This document shows positions 35,207-43,688 of a stretch of 64,000 bases of DNA, piece after piece. The stretch is taken from positions 248,001-312,000 of the forward strand of contig JAEWSH010000133.1 of NCBI GenBank assembly GCA_023398375.1. The letters are read 5' to 3'. The stretch's first letter is position 1, and each line of letters starts with the position of its first letter. The translations under genes were made by a program, and so were the position numbers. This DNA comes from Bacillota bacterium. GTDB lineage: Bacteria > Bacillota > Clostridia > Lachnospirales > Lachnospiraceae. The notes beneath the pieces are model-generated. The model ran no database searches, was not told the DNA's origin, and saw nothing but the letters and a program-made list of their open reading frames with translations.

Positions 35207-36301
35207 GTGAGTTTGAAAAAAGTAGCATTTTATATCAATAGTCTGGATAAAGGCGGTGCGCAGCGGGTCATAGTGAATTTATCGGAATTTTTATATCAGA
35301 ATGGTACGGAAGTTGTTCTGGTTACGACCAGAAAAGCGGACGAGGAATACCTTGTGAGCGAGGGCATCCGGAGAATTTACTCCGACATTACGGCTTCGGA
35401 AGTGACAAAAAGCAGAATTCGTAATTTCCGGAACCGCTTTTGCAAGTTAAGGAATATCTGGAAACAGGAAAAACCGGATATTATCGTGTCGTTTATCGGA
35501 AAGAATAATTTCATGGCAATAGCGACTGCTGCTTTTCTAAGAGCGTCTGTTGCGGTATCTGTCAGAGGAGAACCGACAGAGGAATATTATAATCCGTTGA
35601 TGCGTTTTATTGCAAGGCATTTATTTGCTTGTGCACGCGGAATTATTTTCCAGACTGAAGATGCAAAAGCATTTTTTCCAAAGTACGTTCAGAAACGTTC
35701 CGTTATCTTACCAAATCCGTTAGATATCTCATGCATCAGACCACGTTTTACAGGAAAAAGAGAAAATACGATTGTATCTGTCGGACGTGTGGATGATAAT
35801 AAGAATCATAGAATGTTAATTGACGCTTTTGCGGCAATTCATACGGATTTTCCGGAAATGGGGTTAGTCATATACGGAAATGGAGATATGCGTAACGAAT
35901 TAATAAAATATATAAAAAAAATAGATATGGAGGATTATATCTCCATGCCTGGAAATGTAAGCCGGATACCGGATCATATTGAACGGGCAAGAATCTTTGT
36001 ACTGACTTCAGATACCGAAGGTATGCCCAATGCCTTGCTGGAAGCAATGGCACTTGGTCTGGCAGTGATATCTACGGATTGTCCTTGCGGAGGTCCCAGA
36101 ACGGTGATTCAGGATGGGGTCAATGGTCTGCTGGTACCTGTCAGAGATACGCAGGCACTTGCAAAAGCTTTAAGGAGATTCCTAAGTGCCCCTGATCTGG
36201 AGCAGAAGCTTGGAGAACAGGCGGCTAAGATTCAGGAACAGCTTTCTCCGGATCAGGTAAACCGTAAGTGGCAGTATTATCTGGAGCGTTTATCTAAATA
36301 G
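35207..36301 (+). CDS. glycosyltransferase family 4 (GPRT subgroup, paralogue of 31334)
   Basis: A GT-B enzyme of about 364 aa starting VSLKKVAFYINSLDKGGAQR, with VGRVDDNKNHRMLIDAF and SDTEGMPNALLEAMALG then TDCPCGGPRTVI, matching the gene at 31334. GTG 35207 is chosen (CGGGAG just upstream), with TTG 35213 as an alternative; codons further upstream belong to the asnB C terminus in another frame. Lies between asnB and the FkbH-like gene. Confidence 0.78.
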   Translation: MSLKKVAFYINSLDKGGAQRVIVNLSEFLYQNGTEVVLVTTRKADEEYLVSEGIRRIYSDITASEVTKSRIRNFRNRFCKLRNIWKQEKPDIIVSFIGKNNFMAIATAAFLRASVAVSVRGEPTEEYYNPLMRFIARHLFACARGIIFQTEDAKAFFPKYVQKRSVILPNPLDISCIRPRFTGKRENTIVSVGRVDDNKNHRMLIDAFAAIHTDFPEMGLVIYGNGDMRNELIKYIKKIDMEDYISMPGNVSRIPDHIERARIFVLTSDTEGMPNALLEAMALGLAVISTDCPCGGPRTVIQDGVNGLLVPVRDTQALAKALRRFLSAPDLEQKLGEQAAKIQEQLSPDQVNRKWQYYLERLSK

Positions 36302-36318
36302 AGTAGTGGGGTGAGAAG

Positions 36319-38115
36319 ATGTTAAGAGAATTGGAATATCCGTTTGATCATGAATATATTCTGAAAAAAGCAAAAAGCTTAAAGAAGACGTTACTAAATG
36401 AAGATACGAGACGGATCAAAAAGAAAATAGCCGTACTGGGTGGCAGCACGACGCACGATATCATCAGAATTCTGGAACTGTTCCTCTTAAATTACGGAAT
36501 TGAACCGACTTTTTTTGAATCAGAGTATGCGCAGTACTGGCAGGATGTAATGTTCAATAGTGAATTAAAAGAATTTGCACCGGATATCATCTTTATTCAT
36601 ACCAGCAACCGCAATATCAAAGAGTATCCGAATGTGACGCAGGATGCGCAGGAAATAGAGCTCTTATTACAACAGACATATGAACATTTTGCAGTGATGT
36701 GGAAGAAAATAGAAACAGAATATCATTGTCCTGTGATTCAGAATAATATGGAATATCCATTTTACCGTTTACTTGGGAATAAAGATGCAAGTGATATGCA
36801 TGGAAGAATTCATTTTATCAATCAGTTGAATGATAAATTTTATGCGTACGCGTCTTCCCATAATAACTTTTATATCAATGATATTAATTACTTGTCAGCT
36901 TGTTTCGGCTTGGATAAATGGGCAGATCCGTTATTCTGGCATATGTATAAGTATTCGTTATGCCTGCCGGCAATTCCGTCATTATCTTTTAATGTGGCTA
37001 ATATTATGAAGGCTATCTATGGTAAAAATAAAAAATCGCTCGTGTTAGATATGGACAATACGCTTTGGGGCGGTATTGTTGGTGATGATGGAGTGGAGAA
37101 TCTGGAGATTGGTCAGGAGACTTCCATGGGGCAGGTTTTTTCAGAATTCCAACAGTATGTAAAAGACCATAAAGGAATTGGTATCATGCTGAATGTTAGT
37201 TCCAAAAATGAACATGAAAATGCGATTGCCGGGTTGGAACATCCGGATGGCGTCTTACGTCCCGATGATTTTATACTGATCAAGGCAAATTGGGAACCAA
37301 AAAGCATGAATATACAGAATATCGCGAAAGAATTAAATATTCTTCCGGAAAGTCTTGTATTCGTAGATGATAATCCGGCAGAGCGTGAGATTGTGAGGCA
37401 GCAGGTTCCGGGAGTGGCAATTCCGGAGATCGGCAGTCCTGAGCAATACATCAGAATACTTGATCACTCAGGATTCTTTGAAGTGACAAGCCTGTCAGAA
37501 GATGACCGGAAAAGAAATGAGATGTACAAAGCAAATGTACAAAGACAACAGCAGGAGCAAAGCTTTGGGGATTATGGAGACTATCTGAAATCATTGGAGA
37601 TGACAGGAACCATAAAAACATTTGAACCATTGTATATGGCAAGAATTGCACAGCTTACCAATAAGAGTAACCAGTTCAACCTGACTACGAAGCGTTATAC
37701 GCAAAGCGAGATTGAAGAAGAAGCAGCCAATCCGGATAGGATCACTTTGTATGGTAAATTAGAAGACAGATTCGGTGATAATGGCGTGGTATCCATAGTA
37801 ATCGGCAGGATCGAGGGAGCAATCCTTCATATCGATCTGTGGCTCATGAGCTGCCGTGTATTAAAGCGGGATATGGAATTTGCCATGATGGATGAGCTTG
37901 TTGCGCAGTGCATGAAAAAAAATATTACACAGATAAAAGGCTATTACTATCCGACTGCAAAGAATGCAATGGTGCGTGAATTCTATGCCCTGCAGGGATT
38001 CACCAAAGAAAAAGAAGATGAAATCGGCAATACGGTGTGGTATTATAACATAGACAAGAATTATGAAAATAAAAATCAGGTAATCAGGGTAAATGAAGGA
38101 ACAGTACAGCCGTGA
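36319..38115 (+). CDS. FkbH-like HAD-IIIC protein with C-terminal GNAT-like domain
   Basis: FkbH proteins take a glyceryl group from 1,3-bisphosphoglycerate, dephosphorylate it and load it on an acyl carrier protein. This 598-aa protein has the FkbH N-terminal domain (VLGGSTTHDIIR at 39-50), the HAD motif LDMDNTLWGGIVGDDG at 243-258 (D244, D246), SSKNEHEN at 294-301, FVDDNPAERE at 348-357 and a GNAT-like C-terminal domain (about 430-580). The residue before SKN is Ser, where many relatives, as I recall them, have Cys. A carrier protein gene is next, then MBOAT and SGNH genes. RBS GGGGTGAGAAG. Confidence 0.85.
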   Translation: MLRELEYPFDHEYILKKAKSLKKTLLNEDTRRIKKKIAVLGGSTTHDIIRILELFLLNYGIEPTFFESEYAQYWQDVMFNSELKEFAPDIIFIHTSNRNIKEYPNVTQDAQEIELLLQQTYEHFAVMWKKIETEYHCPVIQNNMEYPFYRLLGNKDASDMHGRIHFINQLNDKFYAYASSHNNFYINDINYLSACFGLDKWADPLFWHMYKYSLCLPAIPSLSFNVANIMKAIYGKNKKSLVLDMDNTLWGGIVGDDGVENLEIGQETSMGQVFSEFQQYVKDHKGIGIMLNVSSKNEHENAIAGLEHPDGVLRPDDFILIKANWEPKSMNIQNIAKELNILPESLVFVDDNPAEREIVRQQVPGVAIPEIGSPEQYIRILDHSGFFEVTSLSEDDRKRNEMYKANVQRQQQEQSFGDYGDYLKSLEMTGTIKTFEPLYMARIAQLTNKSNQFNLTTKRYTQSEIEEEAANPDRITLYGKLEDRFGDNGVVSIVIGRIEGAILHIDLWLMSCRVLKRDMEFAMMDELVAQCMKKNITQIKGYYYPTAKNAMVREFYALQGFTKEKEDEIGNTVWYYNIDKNYENKNQVIRVNEGTVQP

Positions 38116-38160
38116 GCTGCAGGTTGAAAAGTAACAAAGGAATAGATTAGGAGCAGACGT

Positions 38161-38403
38161 ATGAGCAGAGAAGAATTATTTGAAAAATTAAATGAAGTAT
38201 TCAGAGATGTTTTTGATGATGAGGAGATTACAGTAACAGATGCAACCACAGCAGATGACATTGAAGACTGGGATTCTTTGGAGCACATCAATCTGATGTC
38301 GGCAGTAGAGCAGGAATTTGGCATTAAATTTTCTATGGGGCAGATCGTCACAATGAAAAATGTAGGTGAGATGGCCAATATTATTTTGGAGAAATTAGGA
38401 TAG
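38161..38403 (+). CDS. acyl carrier protein (dedicated, FkbH-associated)
   Basis: An 80-aa acidic four-helix carrier protein. The phosphopantetheine site is DWDSLEHINLM with S39. It differs from a housekeeping AcpP in its WDSLEH motif, which is typical of carriers in dlt-like and FkbH-linked cassettes. It stands 45 bp after the FkbH-like gene and before the MBOAT gene, so it is the likely acceptor of the group loaded by FkbH and donor for the membrane enzyme. AGGAGCAGACGT before ATG. Confidence 0.88.
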   Translation: MSREELFEKLNEVFRDVFDDEEITVTDATTADDIEDWDSLEHINLMSAVEQEFGIKFSMGQIVTMKNVGEMANIILEKLG

Positions 38404-38432
38404 TGAGAGCACAGGTGCGTAACAATGCGTAG

Positions 38433-38468
38433 GTATCAGGGGACAAAATACCTTTTGACCCCGACATC
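38433..38468 (+). repeat. short hairpin GGGGACAAAA/TTTTGACCCC
   Basis: GGGG-CAAAA (38439) pairs with TTTTG-CCCC (to 38462), with outer GAT/ATC-type pairs. Lies in the 98-bp gap between the carrier protein and MBOAT genes. It could attenuate transcription of the last two genes or be a dispersed palindrome; only one copy is seen here. Confidence 0.5.
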
Positions 38469-38501
38469 AAAGTATGCAATTATGAAGCAGAGGTTATTAA
38501 A

Positions 38502-39965
38502 ATGAACATTACATCTTTTTCCTTTCTGTGTTTTTTTACGGTATTATTGATGGTATATTACATCGTACCTAAAAAAGCACAATGGGGAGTGTTATTACTT
38601 GCAAGCATTATGTTCTTTGCAGCATCGGGAGAACCTTGGTTAATCGGTTATCCGATTGCTACGGTCATAGTCATATATGGGGGCGCATTGTATATTCATA
38701 AAGTGAAAGAGCAGAAAAAGAGACAAATCGCACTCTCACTTGTTGTTGTATTATGCGTTTCTTTGTTATGTATACTAAAATACTTTCACTTGGGGTTACT
38801 GGCACCACTGGGAATCTCGTTTTATACATTGACATTATTGGGATATGTCATTGACGTATATTATGAAATCGGAGAACCGGAAACGAATATTCTAAAACTG
38901 GCATTGTTCGGATATTACTTTCCGACAATGATATCAGGACCTATTATCCGCTACCGGGATATGAGAGAGCAGCTATATGCAGGTCATCAGCTTGTGTATA
39001 AAAATGTGACATACGGAATGCAGCGGATCGTATGGGGCTTTTTTAAGAAGCTGGTGATAGCTGAACGAATGGGACTTATCGCAGATACGGTATTTAACAA
39101 TTATGAAATCCATTCGGGATTTACGGTCATCATTGCGGGCATTTGTTTTACATTCCAGTTATATACGGATTTTTCGGGATACATGGATATCGTTCTGGGT
39201 GTTTCTGAGACTTTCGGCATTATACTTCCTGAGAATTTTGAAACACCGTTCTTTTCACGCAGTATTGCGGAATACTGGAGACGCTGGCATATTACATTAG
39301 GAACATGGCTTAGAGAATATTTATTTTATCCATTGCTTAGAACAAAGTTTTTCAGCTCATTACCAAAGCGGTTAAAAGATAAATGCGGTAAGAAAACAGC
39401 AAAGAAGATGACCACCTATCTGGCAATGCTGATCTTATGGTTTACGATCGGATTCTGGCATGGAGGAGTATGGAAATACATTATTGGATCTGGGCTGTTG
39501 CACTGGTTCTATATAGTATCAGGAGAAGTATTGGAACCTGTCTGGAAGAAGCTGAAAGGCTGGTTCCATGTGAAAGATGACAGCAAAGGCTTTATTTTTT
39601 TCCAGCGTGTAAGAACTTTTACATTAGTTACAATTGGTCTGATATTCTTCCGTGCGGATAATGCAATGGTGGCATGTAGGATGCTGGCAAGTATTTTCCG
39701 TTCCTGGAATCCGGAAATATTCTGGAATGGATCTCTTTTCGAACTGGGACTTGATTGGATTGAATTTACGATTGCAATGGTTTCCCTTGTAATGTTACTT
39801 ATGGTATCTATTCTGCAACAGACTGAAAGTATCAGGGACAGGATCGCAAGACAGAAACTGGTGGTACGCTGGGTGATTCTCTATGCACTTATTTTTTATG
39901 TGATACTTCTGGGAAATTACGGACCTGGATATAGTGCGGCAGAATTTATCTATCAGGGATTTTAG
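38502..39965 (+). CDS. MBOAT family membrane O-acyltransferase (DltB/AlgI-like)
   Basis: A 487-aa polytopic MBOAT protein. It shows YTDFSGYMDIVLG at 221-233, YWRRWHITLGTWLREYLFYPL at 259-279 and TIGFWHGGVWKY at 315-326 with the catalytic His H320. DltB and AlgI use the same fold to pass an acyl group across the membrane from a cytoplasmic thioester to an outer acceptor. The dedicated carrier protein upstream suggests a DltB-like use of acyl-carrier substrate. The likely outer partner is the SGNH protein at 39999. AGAGG precedes ATG. Confidence 0.92.
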   Translation: MNITSFSFLCFFTVLLMVYYIVPKKAQWGVLLLASIMFFAASGEPWLIGYPIATVIVIYGGALYIHKVKEQKKRQIALSLVVVLCVSLLCILKYFHLGLLAPLGISFYTLTLLGYVIDVYYEIGEPETNILKLALFGYYFPTMISGPIIRYRDMREQLYAGHQLVYKNVTYGMQRIVWGFFKKLVIAERMGLIADTVFNNYEIHSGFTVIIAGICFTFQLYTDFSGYMDIVLGVSETFGIILPENFETPFFSRSIAEYWRRWHITLGTWLREYLFYPLLRTKFFSSLPKRLKDKCGKKTAKKMTTYLAMLILWFTIGFWHGGVWKYIIGSGLLHWFYIVSGEVLEPVWKKLKGWFHVKDDSKGFIFFQRVRTFTLVTIGLIFFRADNAMVACRMLASIFRSWNPEIFWNGSLFELGLDWIEFTIAMVSLVMLLMVSILQQTESIRDRIARQKLVVRWVILYALIFYVILLGNYGPGYSAAEFIYQGF

Positions 39966-39998
39966 TGTGAGAAGAAGCGCGTGGGATTAGGAGTTATT

Positions 39999-41078
39999 AT
40001 GAATAGAAAACAGATCATAAAAACAATTGTATTCATAGGTGTATTTTTACTCATCCTGCAGACGGTCACGTATGTGATTCGTACCAATGGCGGTGTAAAG
40101 GATCGTTTTACAGGTTTCTATGCGGAAAAAAGTGATACCCTGGATGTAGTCATGATTGGTTCCAGTCCAGTATATCCTTGTTTTGCAGGGGCTAAGATGT
40201 GGGGAGAATATGGTTTTACTGCATTTCCCTTAGCTTCCAACATGCAGAGACCTATGGCAACGTTGTCACTTGTGAAAGAAGTAAGAAAAACACAGAATCC
40301 TGAGGTGTTTGTATTTGAGATGAAACAGTATACTGCTTCTGAGGAAGATATGTCAGATAACATGGCCTATACAAGAGGCGTTACGGATAATATGAAATAT
40401 TCCTGGAACCGCATCGATGCAATTAACCGCATGGTACCGGAAGTGGGAGAACGATATACCTATTATTTTGATATTTTTAAGTATCATTCCAATTGGAAGA
40501 CAATGGTTCTGCCAAGTCAATTGGTATGTTTCGACTATGAAAAATCAGAACCGTTAAAAGGATTTGAATTCAAGGACAGCTACTATCCAATGAAACAGGT
40601 GGATTATTCCGATATTACAGATACGGCTGCAATAGAACCGATCTATGAAGCTGCGTTACGGGAACTGCTTGCATATCTTCAGGAAAACCATCTTCAGGCA
40701 TTGTTTACCGTAGCACCGTATTCCTATGAATTTGCGGACAAGCAAAGAAATTATAATTATATGGAAGAAATCATACGATCTTACGGATACGATTTTTTGA
40801 ATCTGACGGAGCATACGGAAGAGATGGACTTTGATTTCGCAACGGATTTTTATGATAAGGGAGTGCATACAAATCCACTTGGTGCCGAAAAAGCGACAGA
40901 ATTTCTTGCAAAATATCTGAAGGATCATTATCAGATTCCCGATAAAAGGGGGAACAAGGATTATAAAAGCTGGGATGAGGCATATTCCAGATGGACGGCG
41001 CAAATGAAGGAATCCAGGGCTGTTACACTGGAAAAAATTAAAAATCAGGAATATACGGAGCCGGAAGTGGAAGATTAA
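39999..41078 (+). CDS. membrane-anchored SGNH/DltD-like protein, MBOAT partner
   Basis: A 359-aa protein with one N-terminal helix (8-26) and an outer SGNH-like domain: VMIGSSPVYP (S55-S56) as block I and DKGVHTNPLGAEK (D286, H290) as the C-terminal Asp/His block. Proteins of this kind follow MBOAT genes and complete transfer to the acceptor, as DltD or PatB do. ATG 39999 follows TTAGGAG and is preferred to in-frame GTG 39981. Last gene of the cassette; the element and terminator at 41082 follow at once. Confidence 0.8.
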   Translation: MNRKQIIKTIVFIGVFLLILQTVTYVIRTNGGVKDRFTGFYAEKSDTLDVVMIGSSPVYPCFAGAKMWGEYGFTAFPLASNMQRPMATLSLVKEVRKTQNPEVFVFEMKQYTASEEDMSDNMAYTRGVTDNMKYSWNRIDAINRMVPEVGERYTYYFDIFKYHSNWKTMVLPSQLVCFDYEKSEPLKGFEFKDSYYPMKQVDYSDITDTAAIEPIYEAALRELLAYLQENHLQALFTVAPYSYEFADKQRNYNYMEEIIRSYGYDFLNLTEHTEEMDFDFATDFYDKGVHTNPLGAEKATEFLAKYLKDHYQIPDKRGNKDYKSWDEAYSRWTAQMKESRAVTLEKIKNQEYTEPEVED

Positions 41079-41081
41079 AAT

Positions 41082-41175
41082 GTGAGAAGAAATTCTAAGT
41101 AACAAAAATACTGTTACTATGAATTACTAAATCTCACACCGGAAGAAGCCGCAAGCGTCTTCTTCGTTTAATTTT
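41082..41175 (+). repeat. three-hairpin element, copy C (two hairpins)
   Basis: Hairpin 1: GTGAGA (41082) pairs with TCTCAC (41132), and inside it GTAACA with TGTTAC. Hairpin 2: GAAGAAG (41142) with CTTCTTC (41159). Same order as copies at 1560 and 43301 but with different stem bases; the GCCGCTT palindrome is missing. Begins 4 nt after the SGNH stop. Confidence 0.7.
41142..41175 (+). terminator. rho-independent terminator after the FkbH-MBOAT cassette
   Basis: GAAGAAG-C-CGC-AA-GCG-T-CTTCTTC stem followed by GTTTAATTTT. The T-rich tail overlaps the leader of the next gene, whose GGAGG site starts right after it, so read-through control of asnB 2 is possible. Confidence 0.65.
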
Positions 41176-41187
41176 GGAGGATAAGTC

Positions 41188-43065
41188 ATGTGTGGAATAG
41201 CAGGATTTTGTAACTTAAAAAGACATTGGAAAGAAAATATCGACAATATGAATCAGCGTATGTTCCACAGAGGACCGGATGCGGTAGGTGTATGGAGCAG
41301 GGAAGACCATGGGGTAGTCTTGGGACATCGCCGGTTATCAATTGTGGATCTGACACCAAGCGGTGCACAGCCTATGGAGTCCCATAGCGGAAGATTTATC
41401 ATGGTGTATAACGGAGAGATCTATAATTATAAAGAAATAGCGGAAAAACTGATAGAAGAGCGCCGCGTACAGGCATTCCGAGGAACCTCTGATACGGAAG
41501 TCCTGCTGGAAGCCATGGAAGCATATGGCATACAGGAAGCCATCTCTATGTGCAAAGGTATGTTTGCGATTGCGCTTTATGATAGAGAAAAAAGTAAATT
41601 ATATTTATTAAGAGATAGAGTGGGAGAAAAACCACTCTATTATGGATTTGTACAGGAAGGGTTTGTATTTGGTTCTGACCTTGGTTCTATATCTGCCTTG
41701 AAAGAATTCCGTAATGAGATAAACACAGAGATCCTGGATGTATACTTTGTACATGGCTATATACCGGCACCCTATTCTATTTATAAAGACATCTATAAAT
41801 TAGAACCGGGTACGATATTGACGATTGATGAGCCATTCCAAAAACCTTTGCTGGCTCCTTTCTGGTCTATGAAGGAAGCTGCCAGAAAAGGACAGAAAAA
41901 TCTGTTCAAAGGAAGCAGAACAGAGGCATCAGAAGAATTAGAGCGTCTTCTGAAACAATCCATTGCAGGGCAGATGGAGGCAGATGTTCCAGTAGGGGCA
42001 TTCCTGTCTGCGGGGATTGACAGCAGTACCATTGTTGCCCTGATGCAGTCATTAAGTACGAATAAAGTAAAAAGCTTTACCATTGGTATGGAGGAGGCAG
42101 CCTATAACGAGGCGACGATAGCAAAAGAGATAGCAAGACATCTTGGGACAGAGCATACCGAGATGTATATCACGGAGAATGATGCAAAAGAAGTGATTCC
42201 GAAGCTTTCCCATATGTTCAGTGAACCCTTTGCGGATTCCTCACAGATACCGACCTACCTGGTCAGTAAGATGACAAGAGAACATGTAACAGTATCCCTG
42301 AGCGGTGACGGCGGAGATGAATTATTCTGTGGTTATAATTCATATGAATCCATTATTGGTCTCTGGAATCGTATGAGTAAAGTGCCATATCCAATCCGAA
42401 AGATATGCAGCGACTTGGTATTACATACACCAATGCGCAAAAATAAAGATTTCTGTGTAAGAGGCAGATTACTTGCAGCAAGGGGACCGGAAAAGTTATA
42501 TGAAATATCGAATCAGGAAGAGAATATTGCCAATGCAATCGCAAAGACGCATACAGACCCACCCTATAAATACAGCGAATACCAGACAGGATTCTTAACA
42601 GAAACCCATCATAATATTATGTTGATGGATATGCTGATGTATCATCCGGATGATATCCTGGTAAAGGTAGACAGATGTGGTATGGCAGTGTCTTTAGAAT
42701 CCAGAATACCGATGTTAGATAAGGACGTGGTCGAGTTCGCATGGTCGCTGCCGATTGACTATCTGAGAAAAGATGGAATCGGAAAACTGGTCTTACGCGA
42801 TGTACTATACCGTTATGTGCCAAAAGAAATGATGGAACGTCCAAAGACAGGATTTGCGATTCCGATCGATAAGTGGCTGCGCCAGCCAAAGCTCCGTGCG
42901 TGGGCAGAAGCACTGCTTGATAAGAAAACAATAGAGCAGCAGGGAGTACTGGATGCAGATGTGGTATCCCGCATCTGGAAGGACTATATCGAAAAAGGTG
43001 TATGGAGAGTTCAGATCTGGTATCTGCTCATGTTCCAGGAGTGGATGGTGAGTGAAAGGAAGTAA
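41188..43065 (+). CDS. asnB: AsnB-type glutamine-dependent amidotransferase (2)
   Basis: A 625-aa class II amidotransferase paralogous to the one at 33309: Cys2 in MCGIAGF, HRGPDAVG, VYNGEIYN, PP-loop SAGIDSS near 270 (Ala in place of the second Gly), SLSGDGGDELFCGYN and RPKTGFAIPIDKWLR near the C terminus. Two copies in one glycan region argue for sugar uronate amidation at two positions or on two sugars, rather than asparagine supply. Preceded by a terminator and its own GGAGG site; followed by a 623-bp repeat-filled gap. Confidence 0.85.
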   Translation: MCGIAGFCNLKRHWKENIDNMNQRMFHRGPDAVGVWSREDHGVVLGHRRLSIVDLTPSGAQPMESHSGRFIMVYNGEIYNYKEIAEKLIEERRVQAFRGTSDTEVLLEAMEAYGIQEAISMCKGMFAIALYDREKSKLYLLRDRVGEKPLYYGFVQEGFVFGSDLGSISALKEFRNEINTEILDVYFVHGYIPAPYSIYKDIYKLEPGTILTIDEPFQKPLLAPFWSMKEAARKGQKNLFKGSRTEASEELERLLKQSIAGQMEADVPVGAFLSAGIDSSTIVALMQSLSTNKVKSFTIGMEEAAYNEATIAKEIARHLGTEHTEMYITENDAKEVIPKLSHMFSEPFADSSQIPTYLVSKMTREHVTVSLSGDGGDELFCGYNSYESIIGLWNRMSKVPYPIRKICSDLVLHTPMRKNKDFCVRGRLLAARGPEKLYEISNQEENIANAIAKTHTDPPYKYSEYQTGFLTETHHNIMLMDMLMYHPDDILVKVDRCGMAVSLESRIPMLDKDVVEFAWSLPIDYLRKDGIGKLVLRDVLYRYVPKEMMERPKTGFAIPIDKWLRQPKLRAWAEALLDKKTIEQQGVLDADVVSRIWKDYIEKGVWRVQIWYLLMFQEWMVSERK

Positions 43066-43093
43066 GTGAATTTGGTGATCGGGAGGCTGTGAG

Positions 43094-43254
43094 GTGCCGC
43101 CGGCTTATGAATTCCGGTGTACTTCCGTAATCTCTACAGTCATACGAAATGTGCGCCTGGCCCAGACACGAAGGTGTCTGTTCCATTCGTACATTTTGTG
43201 CATGACAGTAACGATTCAGGAAGTACACGCTGGAAGTTCATAAGCCGGCGGCAC
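43094..43254. repeat. 161-bp palindromic element with 18-bp perfect ends
   Basis: GTGCCGCCGGCTTATGAA (43094-43111) and its exact complement (43237-43254) bound an imperfect palindrome. TGTACTTCC pairs with GGAAGTACA, and ACAGTCAT near 43137 with ATGACAGT near 43202. It is more GC-rich than the surroundings. Lies 29 bp after the asnB 2 stop in a gap without a believable gene. Unrelated in sequence to the other palindromes here. Confidence 0.8.
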
Positions 43255-43300
43255 GGCAAGGTTTCTGAAATCAAATCACTCACTTTTCTTGTTGGATCCA

Positions 43301-43430
43301 GTGTTAGAAGAAATTCTAAGCAGCAAAAATACTGTTTAGAATTTCTAAATCTCACACAGGAAGATGCCTCTTACGAGTCTTCTTCTCACTGATTATTTGT
43401 GCCGCTTGTAGCGGCATGTCGGGATGTGTG
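43301..43430 (+). repeat. three-hairpin element, copy B
   Basis: Hairpin 1: GTGTTAGA (43301) with TCTCACAC (43350) and AGAAATTCTAA (43309) with TTAGAATTTCT (43336). Hairpin 2: GAAGA with TCTTC and CCTC with GAG (about 43358-43386). Hairpin 3: GCCGCTTGTAGCGGC (43401-43415). Compared with copy A, hairpin 1 has different bases but remains paired. It abuts MITE-like copy 2. Confidence 0.75.
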
Positions 43431-43668
43431 AAAAAATTATAGTAGAACTTGGCTTCGTCAATTTGCACATATACTTACCAAACAAAAATTGATGCACAAC
43501 ATAGTTTGGTGAGCAACTGTATGAAGCGCTGGTACTTAGAACATGTATTTTATGTTCTTATGTACCACTGCGTGCTGAATCCAAGCGGGAGCGCGTTGCG
43601 AATGAACTATGTTGTGTATCAATATTGTGTAAACGTAAATGTGCAAATTGACGAATTCAATATGTAAA
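43427..43668 (+). repeat. MITE-like palindromic element, copy 2 (nearly full length)
   Basis: Starts with a degenerate GTGTGAAAAAATTATAG version of the terminal repeat, then TAGAACTTGGCTTCGTC (43441), the ACAACATAGTTTGG arm, the tip GGTACTTAG (43531) / CTTATGTACC (43557), and the complementary arm to TGACGAATTC near 43655. Matches the inverted copy at 22575. The gap 43066-43688 holds this, copy B of the three-hairpin element and the 161-bp palindrome, and I see no promoter in it. Confidence 0.8.
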
Positions 43669-43688
43669 AAGAAAGTCAGGAAGCGGAT

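Noticed and set aside
36319..41078. Ordinary dlt operon
   Set aside because: No DltA-type adenylation enzyme or DltX is present; FkbH occupies the loading position.
33309..43065. Reading the two AsnB genes as asparagine biosynthesis
   Set aside because: Both are embedded in glycan genes with UDP-GalNAcA synthesis nearby; amidation of a sugar acid fits better, though not proven.
43117..43667. Short + strand open frames of 91 and 72 codons in the gap
   Set aside because: They run through the 161-bp palindrome, the three-hairpin element and MITE-like copy 2; the apparent coding follows from the repeats, and inverted copies elsewhere are not open in the same way.
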